From Hydrangea macrophylla (Eukaryota; Streptophyta; Magnoliopsida; Cornales; Hydrangeaceae), in contig CM066982.1 of assembly GCA_033977485.1 (NCBI GenBank), positions 31,412,218 to 31,476,217 on the forward strand: 64,000 nt of DNA, in the 5' to 3' direction. How positions within the stretch are numbered: the first letter of the stretch is position 1; each line of letters opens with the position of its first letter. Shown here piece by piece: positions 22,196 to 33,898 of the stretch. Both the position numbers and the translations under genes were made by a program. The notes below the pieces were generated by a model that ran no database searches, had not been told where the DNA came from, and was given only the letters and a program-made list of their open reading frames with translations.

Positions 22196-22905
22196 CACTG
22201 TAAGTCAGAGCGTTGAGACGCAATTGCTTGCATTAGGTTAAGTGTGGAGTGAGCACTGCATTAGCTAGGAAACCCGGGGTGTTGGGCTTTGACGAGAATC
22301 ACTGCATAACAGGATAACTACATGCATCATAGTAGTACTGTGTGCTTGCATGCTTGGTTATTTGCGTAGTTTATTTTGTTATTTGATTCAGTCAGTCCTT
22401 ATCATAGTGTCAGTTTCGTTAGTTTATGTTTGGTACCCGTTCGAGTAAACCTAAATTATATCCGCTTGATCTTGAACTTGAACGAACCCTTAGAGTCCTT
22501 AGATTTTCAACCTAAGCTTCTAGAGCTCGATTGATGCTAGACGACGAATCCACTGTAAGTCAGAGCGTTGAGACGCAATTGCTTGCATTAGGTTAAGTGT
22601 GGAGTGAGCACTGCATTAGCTAGGAAACCCGGGGTGTTGGGCTTTGACGCAAATCACTGCATAACAGGATAACTACATGCATCATAGTAGTACTGTGTGC
22701 TTGCATGCTTGGTTATTTGCGTAGTTTATTTTCTTATTTGATTCAGTCAGTCCTTATCATAGTGTCAGTTTCGTTAGTTTATGTTTGGTACCCGTTCGAG
22801 TAAACCTAAATTATATCCGCTTGATCTTGAACTTGAACGAACCCTTAGAGTCCTTAGATTTTCAACCTAAGCTTCTAGAGCTCGGTTGATGCTAGACGAC
22901 GAATC
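22196..22905 (+). repeat. Tandem duplication of leader and gag start, period 355 bp
   Basis: Units 22196-22550 and 22551-22905 are nearly identical, each running from CACTGTAAGTCAGAGCG to GACGACGAATC. Each holds a copy of the gag start (ATGTTTGGTACCCG). Copy 3 has a single unit here, so the duplication is specific to copy 2. Confidence 0.85.
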
Positions 22906-23765
22906 CACACCTGAGCCATCATCTTTGTTTGAGTCTGAAATTTGAAGTACTCTTAAACGTCTAAGGAAAACTATAACTGTTAAAATCGATCCTATTCCAA
23001 TGGCTGATTTTGGAAATAACGAGAATAATAAAAATAATCAAAATAATGTAGACAACATTAACATACCACCACCACCTCCACCTTTAAAAGATTATTTTAC
23101 GCCCACAGCTTATACGCCACCGTCGTGCATAGAATTACTGGAAGTGACTGCATCTCACTTTGAGATCAAGTCATCGACTATCGCACTCCTTCCATCGTTT
23201 CATGGTCGAGCTAAGGAAGATCCCTATCATCATTTGGGTGAATTCCAGGATATCTGTGCTACACTAAAAATTCAAAATTTAACAGATGCTGAGCTAAAAT
23301 TGCGTCTTTTCCCAATTTCCCTTAAAGATACAGTGAAGTATTAGCTCCAATCTTTGGAGCCAAACTCTATAAGAACATAGGACGGGTTGCATACTGTATT
23401 CCTATAGAAGTTTTTCCCCATCACTAGAACAAATCAATTTCAAAAATCTATAACGAATTTCACGATGTAAGACGGTGAGACACTTTATGATACGTGGGAA
23501 CAATTTAAGGAACTTCTTCGCTCTTGCCCTCATCATCAGATACCAAAATGGCAATTAGTACAGGTTTTCTACGAAGGGCTGGTGCCCGCTGTTTGAAACA
23601 CAGTCGATGCTGTTTGTGTGGGGGCGTTCCTCCACAAAAGTGCCGACGAAGCTTGGAAGATATTTGAAACACTAAGTGAAAATTCAATGCACCAAGTTGT
23701 GACTGTATGCCCCGAAGGATAGCTTCCACCACAACCAAAAAGAGAGGCTAAAGTTGAGTCAAGCT
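22429..23765 (+). pseudogene. Athila gag, N-terminal part (copy 2)
   Basis: Gag forms the particle shell and packages RNA. From 23000 the reading MADFGNNENN...NIPPPPPPLKDYF, then ASHFEIKSSTIALLPSFHGR, follows copy 3 almost residue for residue. After 23341 the frame continues with stops where copy 3 has W, Q or R codons (for instance before LQSL and after FL). The upstream start is duplicated. At 23765 the gene is cut by the copia insertion and resumes at 28665. It cannot make a full protein. Confidence 0.85.
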
Positions 23766-25102
23766 TGTTGGCCCAAATGTGGAAACCTTAGAGGGGGGGT
23801 GAATAAGGTTTTAGCGGAATTTTAACCTTTTAGAAACAAAATAGCAAATTAAACACAATCACAATCAATTATGTAAAGAGATAAGGAAAGAGATACTTGC
23901 AAACCAATTTTTCAAGTGGTTCGGCAATTGCACCCCGCGGCCTACGTCCACCTCTCAAGAACACCTCTTGAGGATTCCTTTACTCTGATCTACTTCACGG
24001 GTGTAGACCAAACCGTTCCCGGAGCACTTACGGGTGTGCACCAAACCGTTACAAGAGCCTTCAATCTCTCCCAAAGAAGAACACCTCTTCTTTGCACACA
24101 AGGGTTACTAGCCCTCAACCTTTACAATTTAATTGAATACAAATTGATAACTCTCTCTCTAGTGTGGATAATACAATTAAAGCTCACTATAAATTTTGCT
24201 CTCTCAAGAAATACAAATGAAATATTTGAGCAAATTGATAAACTCACACAACTAGGCTCAAATGATAATGTTTAAAGATCAAAGAGATGTGTGATTAATA
24301 CAATGTTTTCTAATCAAAATCTCAATCCCAAATAGCTTGGGAAAACATGTATTTAAAGGCCTTGGAAGATTATAGCCGTTGGTGGCAAGTTTGGTAATTA
24401 AAAGCCCCTCTAAAAAGTAGCCGTTGTTGCCTTTCAGGTCGATTCAGTCGATTGGACCTTGAAGCAGTCGACTGGTCCTTGAAGCAGTCGACTGAGATGT
24501 GTTTACAGAGGGTTCTGTTTGCATTCTGCTCACTTTAGTCGACTGCATCGGGCCTTCAATCGACTGTCCCTCCCTGTTTGAAAGCCAGATACATCTCCAC
24601 TAAAATAGCCATAACTCCCTCTACAAAAATCGGATTTGCGATCCGTTTGATGTTTTGGAAACTAGATTCAAATATCTTTCCAACCATATAAGATTCAACA
24701 TTTAATTATTTTCCAATTGGTTGGAGCATTGATTTAAAGATGACCCACTTAAAATTTATTTCCAAAACTTTAGCTTTTACAGTTTGTTTGAGCCCCTATG
24801 AGTGTGAGATCAAGATGCCTTACAATGATGGTCCTAGAATTCAACCAAGGATAAAATATCTTCAAGTCTTCAAGCTTGATCCTTGTTGATCTCCTTGTAA
24901 TCTTGATCTACATCAATTAAATCTCATGCACACAAAGATGTTAAAACATTGATACAATATTAATACATGAGATTTTATATGAGCATAAAAATGACTATGA
25001 TAATAACAAAGAATGAATCAATGTGAATCACATAATTATCATAGCATATTTGACATCATCAAAACATAATTAAATATGCCTTAATATACCTTAAGGCTAA
25101 CA
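23766..25102 (-). repeat. 3' LTR of the SIRE-like element
   Basis: It matches 27331-28664. A TATA-like TTTAAATAC (minus) lies at 24350-24358, with the CAGTCGACTG array upstream of it in the sense of the element. Confidence 0.88.
24437..24582 (-). repeat. Self-complementary word array (CAGTCGACTG) in SIRE-like 3' LTR
   Basis: Five words (CAGTCGATTGG, CAGTCGACTGG, CAGTCGACTGA, TAGTCGACTG, CAATCGACTG) are spaced by short linkers such as TCCTTGAAG. In element orientation the array ends about 77 bp before the TATA box. Confidence 0.8.
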
Positions 25103-25116
25103 ATCTCCCCCTTTTT
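25103..25116 (-). other. Polypurine tract of the SIRE-like element
   Basis: The minus strand reads AAAAAGGGGGAGAT, directly before the LTR start TGTTAGCC. Confidence 0.8.
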
Positions 25117-25170
25117 GATGATGGCAAACAACCAATGAAGGATATGCCAAAATAAGCACGTTTGGTCATT

Positions 25171-25425
25171 TTCATATTATCATTCATAATGGATATCAAA
25201 TGTTAAGGAACATGAATGTTAACTACCCAATAACTTCTCCCCAATACTTCTCATATTCATATTATCATTCATAATGGATATCAAATGTTAAGGAACATGA
25301 ATGATAACTACCCAATAACTTCTCCCCAATACTTCTCATATTCATATTATCATTCATAATGGATATCAAATGTTAAGGAACATGAATGATAACTACCCAA
25401 TAACTTTTCCCCAATACTTCTCATA
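25171..25425 (-). repeat. Three 85-bp tandem repeats
   Basis: TTCATATTATCATTCATAAT occurs at 25171, 25256 and 25341, each followed by the same 65 bp. The units are almost identical. They lie just inside the polypurine tract, in the 3' untranslated part of the element. Confidence 0.85.
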
Positions 25426-25681
25426 TTTCTCCCCCTTTGACATTATCAAAAAGATTTGGAGATAAAACACAGAGCTCCCCCTCACAATAGGCATACAAAT
25501 CAAAAGTCCAAAATGATACCAAAAATAAACAAATTTAACCACATGTGAGCAAATGAAACATGAAAGTGCTCCCCCTAAGCATGTGTAATGATAAAAGATA
25601 CCAAAAGATATGAAAAGAGAGCATAATCTCCCAAAACATACCAATAATAAAGTTGGAGAACTCAAAATCTAAGATAAACAA

Positions 25682-25910
25682 ACAATTCAGTCGGATCAGT
25701 CGACTGGATCGACTTGTTAGTCGACTGAACTACAGAGAAATTTTGAAGTAAAATTGAAATAAGCTTCAGTTGACGAAAACAAACAAGCTTCAGTCGACTG
25801 TGCACTCCTTCAGTTCATGCCACAGTCGACTTAACAATGCAGAATCAAAAAATTCTAAGCCTCACACCTGAATCAGTCGACTGTGTTGGGGTACCAGTCG
25901 ACTGTTTTGT
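25682..25910 (-). repeat. Second CAGTCGACTG array, inside the SIRE-like element
   Basis: ATCAGTCGACTGG, TTAGTCGACTGAA, TTCAGTCGACTGT, ACAGTCGACTTA, ATCAGTCGACTGT and CCAGTCGACTGT lie in non-coding interior sequence. The word is the same as in this element's LTRs. Confidence 0.8.
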
Positions 25911-26239
25911 TCAGCAGTTCATAAAAATGACAGTTCAGCAGCAAAAATTTGAATGATTCACAAAACATCATTTTGTCTAACCATTCTAAAAACTTTGTCT
26001 AATCAAACAAAATCATATCATCATTTTTCAAATAAGCAATATCAAGAGCATGATGATTTATGTAAAGACATATCCAAATCACAAGGGGATGAAACAAGAT
26101 TTATGCATAAAAAATCAAGTATGCATATCTAAACAAAATCAAAGTGATTTGAAACAAATGAAATAAAAAAAAAAATTTAAGTAGGATGATGAAAACAAAT
26201 CAAAACAAAATTACCTACTAACCTACCAATACCAAATCA

Positions 26240-27265
26240 ATACTTAACCTTTGTCCAAGCATTTCTTGGATGCTTCATTTGTCGAGGTGGTAGGAAAGGC
26301 CCTTTCCATTGTCATGAGGCAAAGATTGACAATCTCTTCACCATTTGAGTCGTCGTCCGATGATTCGCTCTCGGAACTACTATTTGTGGCCTTGATTGTC
26401 TTCTTTTTGTGTTTTTCCTCCTTGGGTGACTTCTTTCCCGATTTTTATTTCTTTAGAAACTTTACAAATTTTCAGGTGATCTTTGTCATTTCCTCATCCT
26501 CATCACTCTCAACATCTTTCCTCTTTTTCTTTGAGCTTGAGGATTTTAAAGCCATGTCTCCCCTTTTGGCCCCTTTCACTACTAATTTCTTGTCTTCACT
26601 TTGAAGATGGCCAATTCCATTTCATGACTTATGAGAGAACCCATGAGTTGTTCCAAGGAGAGTGTTGAAAGCTCCTTTGCTTCACGAACCGCCTTGATCT
26701 TTGGTTGCCAATCCTTTGGTAAAAAACTAAGCACTTTCTCAATCATTTCTTCATTAGTATAAACTTTACCAAGGTTTTTTAAGTTATTAATAAGAATGGT
26801 AAAACGATAAAACATATCTCCAATAGATTCATATGGAAACATTTTAAACATTTCATAAGTTTGAACAAGCAAATTGATTTTAGACTTTTTAACTTGGCTT
26901 GTTCCCTCATGAGCATTTTCAAGTTTATCCCAAATTTCTTTTGCGGATTCGCAAGATGAAATTCTATTGTATTCATTTGGGTCTAAATCACAATATAATA
27001 AATTCATTACCATAGCATTTATTTTTATGAGTTTCTTATCGGCATCATTACATTCATCTACCGTCTTTGGAATAGAAAAACCGTTTTCAATTTTTGTAGG
27101 TAGATGAGGCCCTTTGACCACGATTTGCCATAAATCAAAATCTTGAGAAATCATATAGATTTTCATTCTATTTTTCCAATAGGCATAGTTTAAGCCATTA
27201 AAACATGGTGGTCTTAATGTAGATTGACCCTCATAATAATAAATGCAAGAAGAGTCGGTTTCCAT
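26240..27265 (-). pseudogene. SIRE-like copia gag
   Basis: The intact part (27265 down to 26582, 227 codons) starts METDSSCIYYYEGQ and reads RPPCFNGLNYAYWKNRMKIY and VLSFLPKDWQPKIKAVREAK, matching the DUF4219 and UBN2 gag domains of copia. After a frame break near 26600 the lysine- and serine-rich tail continues (ALKSSSSKKKRKDVESDEDE) with stops near 26480 and 26450, down to about 26250. A CCHC zinc knuckle and all of pol are missing. The protein would act in particle assembly; enzymes would have to come from another copy. Confidence 0.85.
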
Positions 27266-27313
27266 TGGATCTTATCTCTAGATTTTCAAAAATCTTTTGA
27301 AAAAGAAGAGCTG

Positions 27314-27329
27314 AGGCTCTGACACCAAT
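27314..27329 (-). other. Primer-binding site of the SIRE-like element
   Basis: The minus strand reads TTGGTGTCAGAGCCTC directly after the LTR end GGCCAACA and one base, close to the initiator tRNA-Met pattern TGGTATCAGAGC. Confidence 0.75.
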
Positions 27330-27330
27330 T

Positions 27331-28664
27331 GTTGGCCCAAATGTGGAAACCTTAGAGGGGGGTGAATAAGGTTTTAGCGGAATTTTAACCTTTTAGAAAC
27401 AAAATAGCAAATTAAACACAATCACAAGCAATTATGTAAAGAGATAAGGGAAGAGATACTTGCAAACCAATTTTTCAAGTGGTTCGGCAATCGCACCCCG
27501 CGGCCTACGTGCACCCCTCAAGAACACCTCTTGAGGATTCCTTTACTCCGATCTACTTCACAGGTGTAGACCAAACCAATCCCGGAGCACTTACGGGTGT
27601 GCACCAAACCATTACAAGAGCCTTCAATCTCTCCCAAAGAAGAACACCTCTTCTTTGCACACAAGGGTTACTTACCCTCAACCTTTACAATTGAATTGAA
27701 TACAAATTGATAACTCTCTCTTTAGAGTGGATAATGCAATTAAAGCTCACTACAATTTTTCTCTCTCAAGAAATACAAATGAAAGATTTGAGCAAATTGA
27801 TAAACTCACACAACTAGGCTCAAATGATAATGTTTAAAGATCAAAGAGATGTGTGATCAATACTATGTTTTCCAATCAAAATCTCAATCCCAAATAGCTT
27901 GGGAAAACATGTATTTATAGGCCTTGGAAGATTATAGCCGTTGGTGGCAAGTTTGGTAATTAAAAGCCCCTCTAAAAACTAGTCGTTATTGCCTTTTAGG
28001 TCGATTCAGTCGACTGGACCTTGAAGCAGTCGTCTGGTCCTTGAAGCAGTTGACTGAGATGTGTTTAGAGAGGGTTCTGTTTGCATTCTGCTCACTTCAG
28101 TCGACTGCATCGGGCCTTCAGTCGACTGCCCCTCCCTATTTGACAGCCAAACACATCTCCACTAAAATAGCCATAACTCCCTCTACAAAAATCGGATTTG
28201 CAATCCGTTTGATGTTTTGGAAACTAGATTCAAATACCTTTCCAACCATATAAGATTCAACATTTAAATATTTTCCAATTGGTTGGGGAATTGATTTAAA
28301 GATGACCCACTTAAAATTTATTTCCAAAACTTTAGCTTTTAGAATTTGTTTGAGCCCCTATGAGTGTGAGATCAAGATGCCTTACAATGATGGTCCTAGA
28401 CTTCAACCAAGGATAAAATATCTTCAAGTCTTCAAGCTTGATCCTTGTTGAGCTCCTTGTAATCTTGATCTACATCAATTAAATCTCATGCACACAAAGA
28501 TGTTAAAACATTGATACAATATTAATACATGAGATTTTATATGATCATAAAAATGACTATGATAATAACAAAGAATGAATCAATATGAATCACATAATTA
28601 TCATAGCATATTTGACATTATCAAAGGATAGTTAAATATGCCTTAATATACCTTAAGGCTAACA
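27331..28664 (-). repeat. 5' LTR of the SIRE-like element
   Basis: It is the partner of 23766-25102. The TATA box CCTATAAATA (minus) is at 27912-27921. The CAGTCGACTG array is at 28003-28132. Confidence 0.88.
28003..28132 (-). repeat. CAGTCGACTG array in SIRE-like 5' LTR
   Basis: Words CAGTCGACTGG, CAGTCGTCTGG, CAGTTGACTGA, CAGTCGACTG and CAGTCGACTG, in the same linkers as the other LTR. The array lies about 80 bp upstream of the TATA box in element orientation. Confidence 0.8.
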
Positions 28665-29616
28665 AAGCCATTCATTTGAAATTCAAGAATCAAAAAGGAA
28701 AATGGACCAACTCATGATGATGGGCCACATGTAGGGCCTACCTCCTCCTGCTAAAATATGTCATTTATGCTCTGATCCATCGCATTCTACGCTGGCATGT
28801 CCGTCTGCTTCACAGTTTCTAGAATTTGTGGAACAACATATTAATGCTATTCAATAGTTCCAAAGACCCAGGTATAACCCCACTGGTTATAAACCGGACA
28901 CGACATGGAGGACTCACCCAAACCTCTCATGGAAGTCAAATAAAGAAGGACGATATTTAAAACTTGAGACGACTAACTTTCCAAATGCATATAGGCCTCA
29001 ACCTAATCAATACCAACAACCTCCCTTCCGTGCTAATCCTCCTAGGGATAAATCTTTTGAAGAGAGTGTGTTGGCATCTTTGAAAAACTTAGAGGCCTAA
29101 TCACAATCGTAGTCTCAAATCATTAACCCCCATACACAATCTATCGCTAAGTTAGAATCCCAGATGGGACAACTAGCTAGTACATTAAATCCTCATAATG
29201 AAGGGAAGTTACCGAGTCAACCGGTTCAAAAACCCTAAAGGGCAGTATGAAGTAAGTACGGCAAGCGACCAAGTAAATGCAGTGTTAACAAGAATAACCG
29301 AGCGTCCTGAGGAGGTCGTACCTTCTGACGAGCCTAGGAAAGATAAGGGAAAAGAAATCAGTAAAGAAAAAATGGGAATGATAATACAGTCACGAAGGAC
29401 TCTACTCCTTTGGTATCTAATACGACTAAAGCGACAAACCCATCGAATTATGTCCCTAGGATGCAGTTTCCCCCAAGCATAGATGTTCCATCTCACTTTT
29501 CGAAGAAGGGAACACAACCAGAGGATATCCTAGAGACATTTAAGGAAGTGAAAATTAACATCCCACTGCTCGATGCCATTAAGTAAATACTTCGATACGC
29601 TAAATTTTTAAAAGAT
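28665..29616 (+). pseudogene. Athila gag, C-terminal part (copy 2)
   Basis: It resumes gag after the copia insertion. FEESVLASLKNLEA and HTQSIAKLESQMGQLASTLN near 29050-29200 match copy 3. Frames shift and stops are frequent. The zinc-knuckle region near 28750-28800 is recognisable only loosely. Confidence 0.75.
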
Positions 29617-30129
29617 TTGTGTACTCAAAAGAGGAAGTCTAGAAATCATTTATCTAAAATAGTCTTTTTAATGGAGAAGGTTAGCTCTATTTTTCAACAC
29701 AACAAACTCAAATACAAGGACCCGGGTACACCAACAATCGCGTGTCATATAGGTGACAAATATATACACCGGGCCCTTCTCGACCTTAGAGCGAGTGTGA
29801 ATCTATTACCTTATTCAGTATACGAATATTTGGGCTTAGGAGAATTAAAACCAACTTCTGCTACCTTACAGCTAGTAGATCGGTCCATTAAAGTTCCACG
29901 TGGAGTGATAGACGATGTGTTGGTAAAGGTGGATATATGTTATTACCCAGTCAATTTCATTGTGCTAGACACTGAACCAGTTCTTGATGCTAGCAAACAC
30001 GTTCCAGTTATTCTAGGACGTCCTTTCTTAGCTACAGCTAATTCAATTATTAACTGTAGGACTAGAGTTATGGATAAAACGTTTGGAAACATGATAGTGC
30101 CTCTTAACGTATTTAACGCATCGAATTAA
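29617..30129 (+). pseudogene. Athila aspartic protease domain (copy 2)
   Basis: This open stretch of 170 codons covers the retropepsin domain that cuts the gag-pol polyprotein. The site reads LLDLRASVN where copy 3 and the family have DLGAS, so a glycine of the active-site loop is arginine. ILGRPFLATAN, the second conserved strand, is intact. The stretch ends in a stop (NVFNASN) after which the frame continues into RT. Confidence 0.88.
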
Positions 30130-31440
30130 CCTTATAGGGAAGACGATGAGGCAGACTGTTATGCAATTGATTTAATTGATGAATTGGTAGAAGAGGCGGC
30201 TCCTTTTATATTAACTAAAGAAGCCTTAGAAGCATGTTTATCTCATTTTAACTAAAATGATTTTAATATTAATACGAATATCGAAGAACTAAATAACTTA
30301 TTGGAATCAGTGAACACGACTAGTGTCCTTCCTTGGATGTCCAAAATAGAGGCCCTACCACCTCTCGCGAATGAACCTGTACTACCATCCATCGAGTGTC
30401 CTCCAACACTTGAACTTAAACCGTTACCGAACTTGTTGAAATATGCATTTCTAGGACCTAATATGATACTCCTGGTCATAATTGTATCAAATTTAACTAT
30501 GAGTCAAGAAGTGCAACTATTACAGGTCCTAGGAAATCATAAGAAAGCGATAGGATGGACGGTAGCTGATTTAAAAGGGATTGACCCGTCTATTTGCATG
30601 CATCGAATTAACTTAGAAGAAAATGCTAAACCATCTAGAGAAATGCAACGACGTCTTAACCCCAATATGAAGGATGTAGTCATGAAAGAGGTCATAAAAC
30701 TCATAGATGTAGGTATTATTTATCCGATCTCTGATAGTAATTGGGTCAGCCCCACGTAGGTTGTCCCAAAGAAATCAGGCATTACGATTGTGCCAAATGA
30801 AAAAGACCTCCTTACACCCACCCATCAAACTACGGGTTGGCGGGTATGCATTGACTATCGTAAACTTAATACTATGACTCGTAAGGATCATTTTCCTCTC
30901 CCATTCATTGATCAAATATTGGAACGCCTATCAGGTCAAAGCTTATATTGTTTTCTAGATGGATACTTTGTTTATAACCAAGTACCTATCTATCCTGATG
31001 ACCAAGAGAAAACAACTTTCACATGTCCCTTTAGCACCTTTGCTTATCACCGGATGCCATTTGGTTTGTGCAATCCCCCAGCCACTTTTCAATGGTGTAT
31101 GATGGCAATTTTCTTGGATATGGTTAAAAGGTATCTAGAGTTGTTTATGGATGATTTCTCAGTTTTTGGTCCTACATTTGAGCAGTGTCTTCAAAACCTT
31201 AAAGTCCTCGCTCGTTGCGAGGAAGCAAATTTGGTTTTGGGTTGGGAGAAGAGCCATTTTATGGTTCAAGAAGGAATAGTCTTAGGTCATATTGTTTCGA
31301 AGAGTGGTATAGAGGTCGACAAAGCAAAAATTGAATTAATTGACAAACTTCCAACGCCGTCTTCCATCCGTCAAATCCGTTCATTTCTAGGTCATGCCGG
31401 ATTTTACTGTAGGTTTATCAAAGATTTTAGTAAAATTTGA
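30130..31440 (+). pseudogene. Athila reverse transcriptase (copy 2)
   Basis: The RT copies element RNA into DNA. 30301-30759 holds the linker and RT start (MKEVIKLIDVGIIYPISDSN); a TAG at about 30757 and a frame break follow, then 30790-31440 reads WRVCIDYRKLNTMTRKDHFP, CFLDGYFVYNQ and the catalytic FMDDF box. The two aspartates of the FMDD box are present, so the domain is recognisable and little changed at the active site, but the gene is split by stops. Confidence 0.88.
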
Positions 31441-31960
31441 AAATCCTTATGCAATCTGCTCGCCAAGGACGTCCCTTTTGTATTTGATAATGAATATCTT
31501 AGGGCATTTGAAACATTAAGATCTCCACTTTCCATGCCTCTGGTGATCCAATCCCCTGATTGGTCACTTCCGTTTGAATTGATGTGCATGCTTCCGATTA
31601 TGCCATTACAGCCGTCTTAGGCCAGAAAGTGAATAAAATTCCTCACGATGTCATTTATTATGCTAGTAAAACCCTAAATGATGTGCAATTGAATTACACG
31701 ACGATGGAAAAAGGATTGTCAGCGGTTGTGTTTGCCCTTGACAAGTTCCGTTCATATCTTTTAGGATCGAAGGTCATTGTTTATACCGATCACGTCGCAT
31801 TACGTCATCTTTTAAATAAGAAAGAAACTAAACCTCGTCTAATTCATTGGATATTATTTCTTCAGGAGTTTGATTATGAAATAAGAGACAAAAAGGGTTG
31901 TAAAAATATTGTCGCCGATCAACTGTCACGAACCTTTGTTGAGTCTAACGATATTACCCC
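31441..31960 (+). pseudogene. Athila RNase H (copy 2)
   Basis: From a stop at 31438 the frame moves, then 31584-32081 reads [53 protein letters not shown] and [11 protein letters not shown]. These are the conserved RNase H strands of Ty3/gypsy pol; the TDH aspartate is present. It would degrade the RNA template during reverse transcription. Confidence 0.85.
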
Positions 31961-33332
31961 TCTCCAAGATTCACTTTCGGAAGAACAATTATTTGCTCTA
32001 GCCGCCATGAAGCGTCCGTGGTTCAGCGACATTGTCAACTTTTTAGCTACGGGATATACCCCTCATACTTGGTCTACCTAAGATAAAGATCATTTCTTTT
32101 CACAAATTAAACATTATTATTGGGATGACCCACTTTTATTTAAGCATTGTTCTGATCAAACAATACGACGTTGTGTTTCGGAGAGTGAGTTCAACTCTAT
32201 TTTAAACTTTTGTCACTCTTTAGAATGCGGAGGTCACTTTGGTGGCCGTCATACAGCTGCTAAAGTCCTCCAATGTGGGTTATATTGGCCAACCCTATTT
32301 AAGGACACACATGAATTTTATCTAAAGTGTACACGTTGTCAACAAATAGGTAATATATCCTGTCACGATGCGATGCCTCTTACTCCGATCCTTATTATAG
32401 AAATAATTGATGTGTGGGGCATCAACTTTATGGGTCCATTCCCGTCGTCTTGTGGTTTTGAATACATTCTACTCGCGGTCAACTATGTTTCTAAGTGGGT
32501 GGAGGCAGTGGCGATGAGAACCAATGACCATAAAGTTATGGTTTCTTTTATTAAAGACAGTATATTTTGTCGATTCGGTATGCCATGAGCGATTATAAGT
32601 GAAGGGGGAAAACATTTCTGTAATCATTACTTTGAGGCCCTCGTTCAAAAATATTCCGTCACTCATAAGATAGGAACCGCGTACCATCCTCAAACACAAG
32701 GCCAAGTTGAAGTTTCAAATAGAGAAGTAAAAAGTATACTAGAAAAAACAGTTCGTCCAGATCGCAAAGATTTGTCGCAAAGATTTGTCGTAACGACTGA
32801 GCGATGCGCTTTGGGTATATCGAATAGCGTATAAAACTCCTATTGGAATGTCTCCATACTGACTAGTCTTTGAAAAAGCGTGCCACTTACCGGTGGAACT
32901 TGAACATAAATCCTACTGGGCCGTAAAAAATTCCTTAACCAAGATATAAGAGCGACAAGATGCCACCGTAAACTTCAAATACAAGAACTTGAGGAATTAA
33001 GAAAAGAGGCATATGAGAACGCAAAGATATACAAAGAACGATCGAAAGCTTTTCATGACAAAATGATCGTAAGGAAAAATTTCATGGTTGAACAACGCGT
33101 ATGGTTATTTAATTCAAAATTAAGGTTATTCTCGGGTAAACTACGTTCCCGATGGGATGACTCGTTCATAATAACGTAGGTGTTCCCGTATAGAGCAATA
33201 GAAATACAATATAAAAACGGCAGAACACCTTTTAAGGTAAATGGCCAACAACTGAAGCTGTATTGGTCTGAAGACACAGATGAAAGAGAAATTGAATCCA
33301 TAGATCTGGTTGATGCAATCTATTTCGACTGA
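31961..33332 (+). pseudogene. Athila integrase (copy 2), catalytic residues changed
   Basis: An HHCC finger is visible near 32200-32345 ([14 protein letters not shown] to CTRCQQIG). The core reads [14 protein letters not shown], where the family has a catalytic aspartate in place of the N after GI, and IISEGGKHF, where the second aspartate is E. The glutamate ([11 protein letters not shown]) remains. A TGA follows CRFGMP at 32586. With two of three catalytic residues altered and several frame breaks, it is inactive. The C-terminal region reaches about 33330. Confidence 0.85.
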
Positions 33333-33374
33333 GCGCTTACATCGGTTGAGCTAACGACGTAAAACTTAGCGCTT

Positions 33375-33392
33375 CTTGGGAAGCAACCCAAG
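33375..33392 (+). ncRNA. Conserved post-pol hairpin, Athila copy 2
   Basis: CTTGGGAAGCAACCCAAG folds as a 6-bp stem with a 6-base loop. The same element, with one loop change, lies at 62438-62455 in copy 3 within AGCGCTTCTTGGGAGGCAAC. This is a cis element in the transcript, not a separate RNA gene. Confidence 0.6.
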
Positions 33393-33532
33393 CATTTATA
33401 GAGTTTTTCTATAGTTTTGTGCACTTTTTAGCAGTTTTAGGGCCAATGTCTGAATTTTCGAAGACCTAACAGAAGAAAGTTTGACTATTTATACCCCTAT
33501 ACATCAAAACAAGTGGAAAAAAAAAATTTTGG

Positions 33533-33888
33533 CCTCTCGCGCGACAGGTCACTAGTGCTGCCCGCTCGCGCGAGTTTGTCCCTTAAGATAATTTTTCAAA
33601 CTTCTTTATATAAACCCTCAGTATTAACTCACGCCGAAAATCGCGCGCGCGAGTTTGTCACTCGAGCAGCTCGCTGGAGCGATGTTCTTCCTTAGAAAAA
33701 TTTTTGAAATTTGTCTTAGAAGAGCCTCAGTTTTTGCTCGTGGTTCATATCGCCCGCGCGAGGCCCTCGCTTGATCGGCCCACTAGAGCGAGTTTCGAAC
33801 TTAGAAAATATTTTTCTTTAACTTTAAAATAAGGCCTCAGCTTCACCTCGCGGAGGGACTCGCGCACACGAAGGTCGTTCGTGGGAGG
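33533..33888 (+). repeat. Internal CG-word array of Athila copy 2, partly decayed
   Basis: CTCTCGCGCGACAGG, CCCGCTCGCGCGAGTTTG, ATCGCGCGCGCGAGTTTG, CGCCCGCGCGAGGCCCTCG and CTCGCGCACACGAAGG variants are spaced by about 60-90 bp. The array ends 11 bp before a TATA box. Confidence 0.75.
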
Positions 33889-33898
33889 TCCCCATCGG

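Larger units (their letters stand above)
23766..28664 (-). mobile_element. SIRE-like Ty1/copia element with gag only, inserted in Athila gag
   Basis: Two LTRs, 23766-25102 and 27331-28664, are the same length within a few bases and differ by a few percent by eye. Read on the minus strand they start TGTTAGCC and end GGCCAACA. A TTGGTGTCAGAGCCTC primer-binding site and an AAAAAGGGGGAGAT polypurine tract flank the 2.2-kb interior, which holds gag but no protease, integrase or RT. The flanks AAGCT (23761-23765) and AAGCC (28665-28669) form a 5-bp duplication with one mismatch. The G-rich tract style fits the SIRE/Maximus lineage. Confidence 0.9.
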
